49,318 bases of DNA from positions 1 through 49,318 of the forward strand of contig SFAU01000057.1 of the NCBI GenBank assembly GCA_007096045.1. Direction: 5' to 3'. Shown here piece after piece: positions 49,203 to 49,318 of this stretch. The stretch's first letter is position 1; every line of letters starts with the position of its first letter. The notes under the pieces were generated by a model. That model searched no databases, was not told where the DNA came from, and saw only the letters and a list, made by a program, of their open reading frames with translations. The DNA comes from Microcystis novacekii Mn_MB_F_20050700_S1. GTDB taxonomy: Bacteria; Cyanobacteriota; Cyanobacteriia; Cyanobacteriales; Microcystaceae. The position numbers and the translations under genes were made by a program.

Positions 49203-49318
49203 TAGACCTCCTGCAAAAATAGGAACTGATTATGTACAATAAAGTAAAACACTCAGAAAAACCATGACTTACGAAAAAGTAAAAAATTTGAATCCAGAAG
49301 AGTTTAAACGCTTTTGTG
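49203..49318 (+). mobile_element. Left end of an insertion sequence interrupting gvpA
   Basis: The element begins AGACCTCCTGCAAAAAT directly at the break in gvpA. A similar word is at 19692, and another Microcystis-type end is expected on the far side. About 60 bases in, a transposase frame starts. A target duplication cannot be checked because the right end is off the window. Confidence 0.75.
49264..49318 (+). CDS. Transposase, first 18 codons only
   Basis: The ATG at 49264 opens MTYEKVKNLNPEEFKRFC, which continues past the window end. The start resembles IS5-type transposases of Microcystis that begin with a helix-turn-helix region. It reads away from gvpA. Family call is tentative with so few residues. 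Confidence 0.55.
   Translation, partial: MTYEKVKNLNPEEFKRFC

Overview
The window looks like chromosome of a colonial, gas-vacuolate cyanobacterium, most probably Microcystis aeruginosa or a close relative. The evidence is the gas vesicle (gvp) gene cluster at the right end, phycocyanin lyase genes (cpcE, cpcF), a Ycf66 gene, a cyanobacterial SLH/OprB porin, many HIP1 octamers (gcgatcgc), and dense small mobile elements, heptanucleotide repeats and toxin-antitoxin debris. The taxonomic call is inference; no rRNA is present, and I found no tRNA.

Layout: 1-1250 is the right end of an IS5-like element followed by a MITE with the same terminal repeat. 1.3-8.3 kb holds housekeeping and conserved cyanobacterial genes: a PfkB kinase, an SDR, an HhH protein, TM2/SHOCT and DUF2470 proteins, and a DrrAB-like ABC exporter. 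8.3-13.4 kb contains cpcF and cpcE on one strand, separated by DUF29 genes and a Type II restriction-modification cassette that sits inside a broken DUF29 copy. 13.5-21 kb carries pyruvate kinase, a porin, Ycf66, two TolB-like lipoproteins and a patatin. 21-29 kb is an accessory island: live and dead toxin-antitoxin pairs, a Uma2 endonuclease, an HNH endonuclease, and a conspicuously GC-rich papain-like protease encoded next to a chagasin-type inhibitor. 29-38.7 kb has a sigma factor, glgC, a collagen-like secreted protein, dusA, DUF362, an ene-reductase and a B12-binding radical SAM protein.

38.8-49.2 kb is the gas vesicle region. On the minus strand, in transcription order, it reads gvpA (3' end only), gvpC, gvpN, gvpJ, decayed gvpJ-like copies, gvpK, gvpF, gvpG, gvpW, a double-domain ArsA/Get3-like ATPase and a CDC48-like AAA ATPase. 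A gvpV-like gene lies between gvpG and gvpW on the opposite strand. gvpA encodes the hydrophobic rib protein, GvpC strengthens the outer surface, and GvpN/J/K/F/G/V/W are minor or assembly proteins. The two extra ATPases at the operon end suggest a chaperone role, which is inference. The gvpA copy next to gvpC is cut by an insertion element that starts at about 49203, so this locus bears on whether the strain is buoyant.

The most interesting items are the protease-inhibitor pair, the R-M cassette replacing the middle of a DUF29 gene, the IS-truncated gvpA with decayed tandem gvpJ copies, and the ATPase pair appended to the gvp operon.
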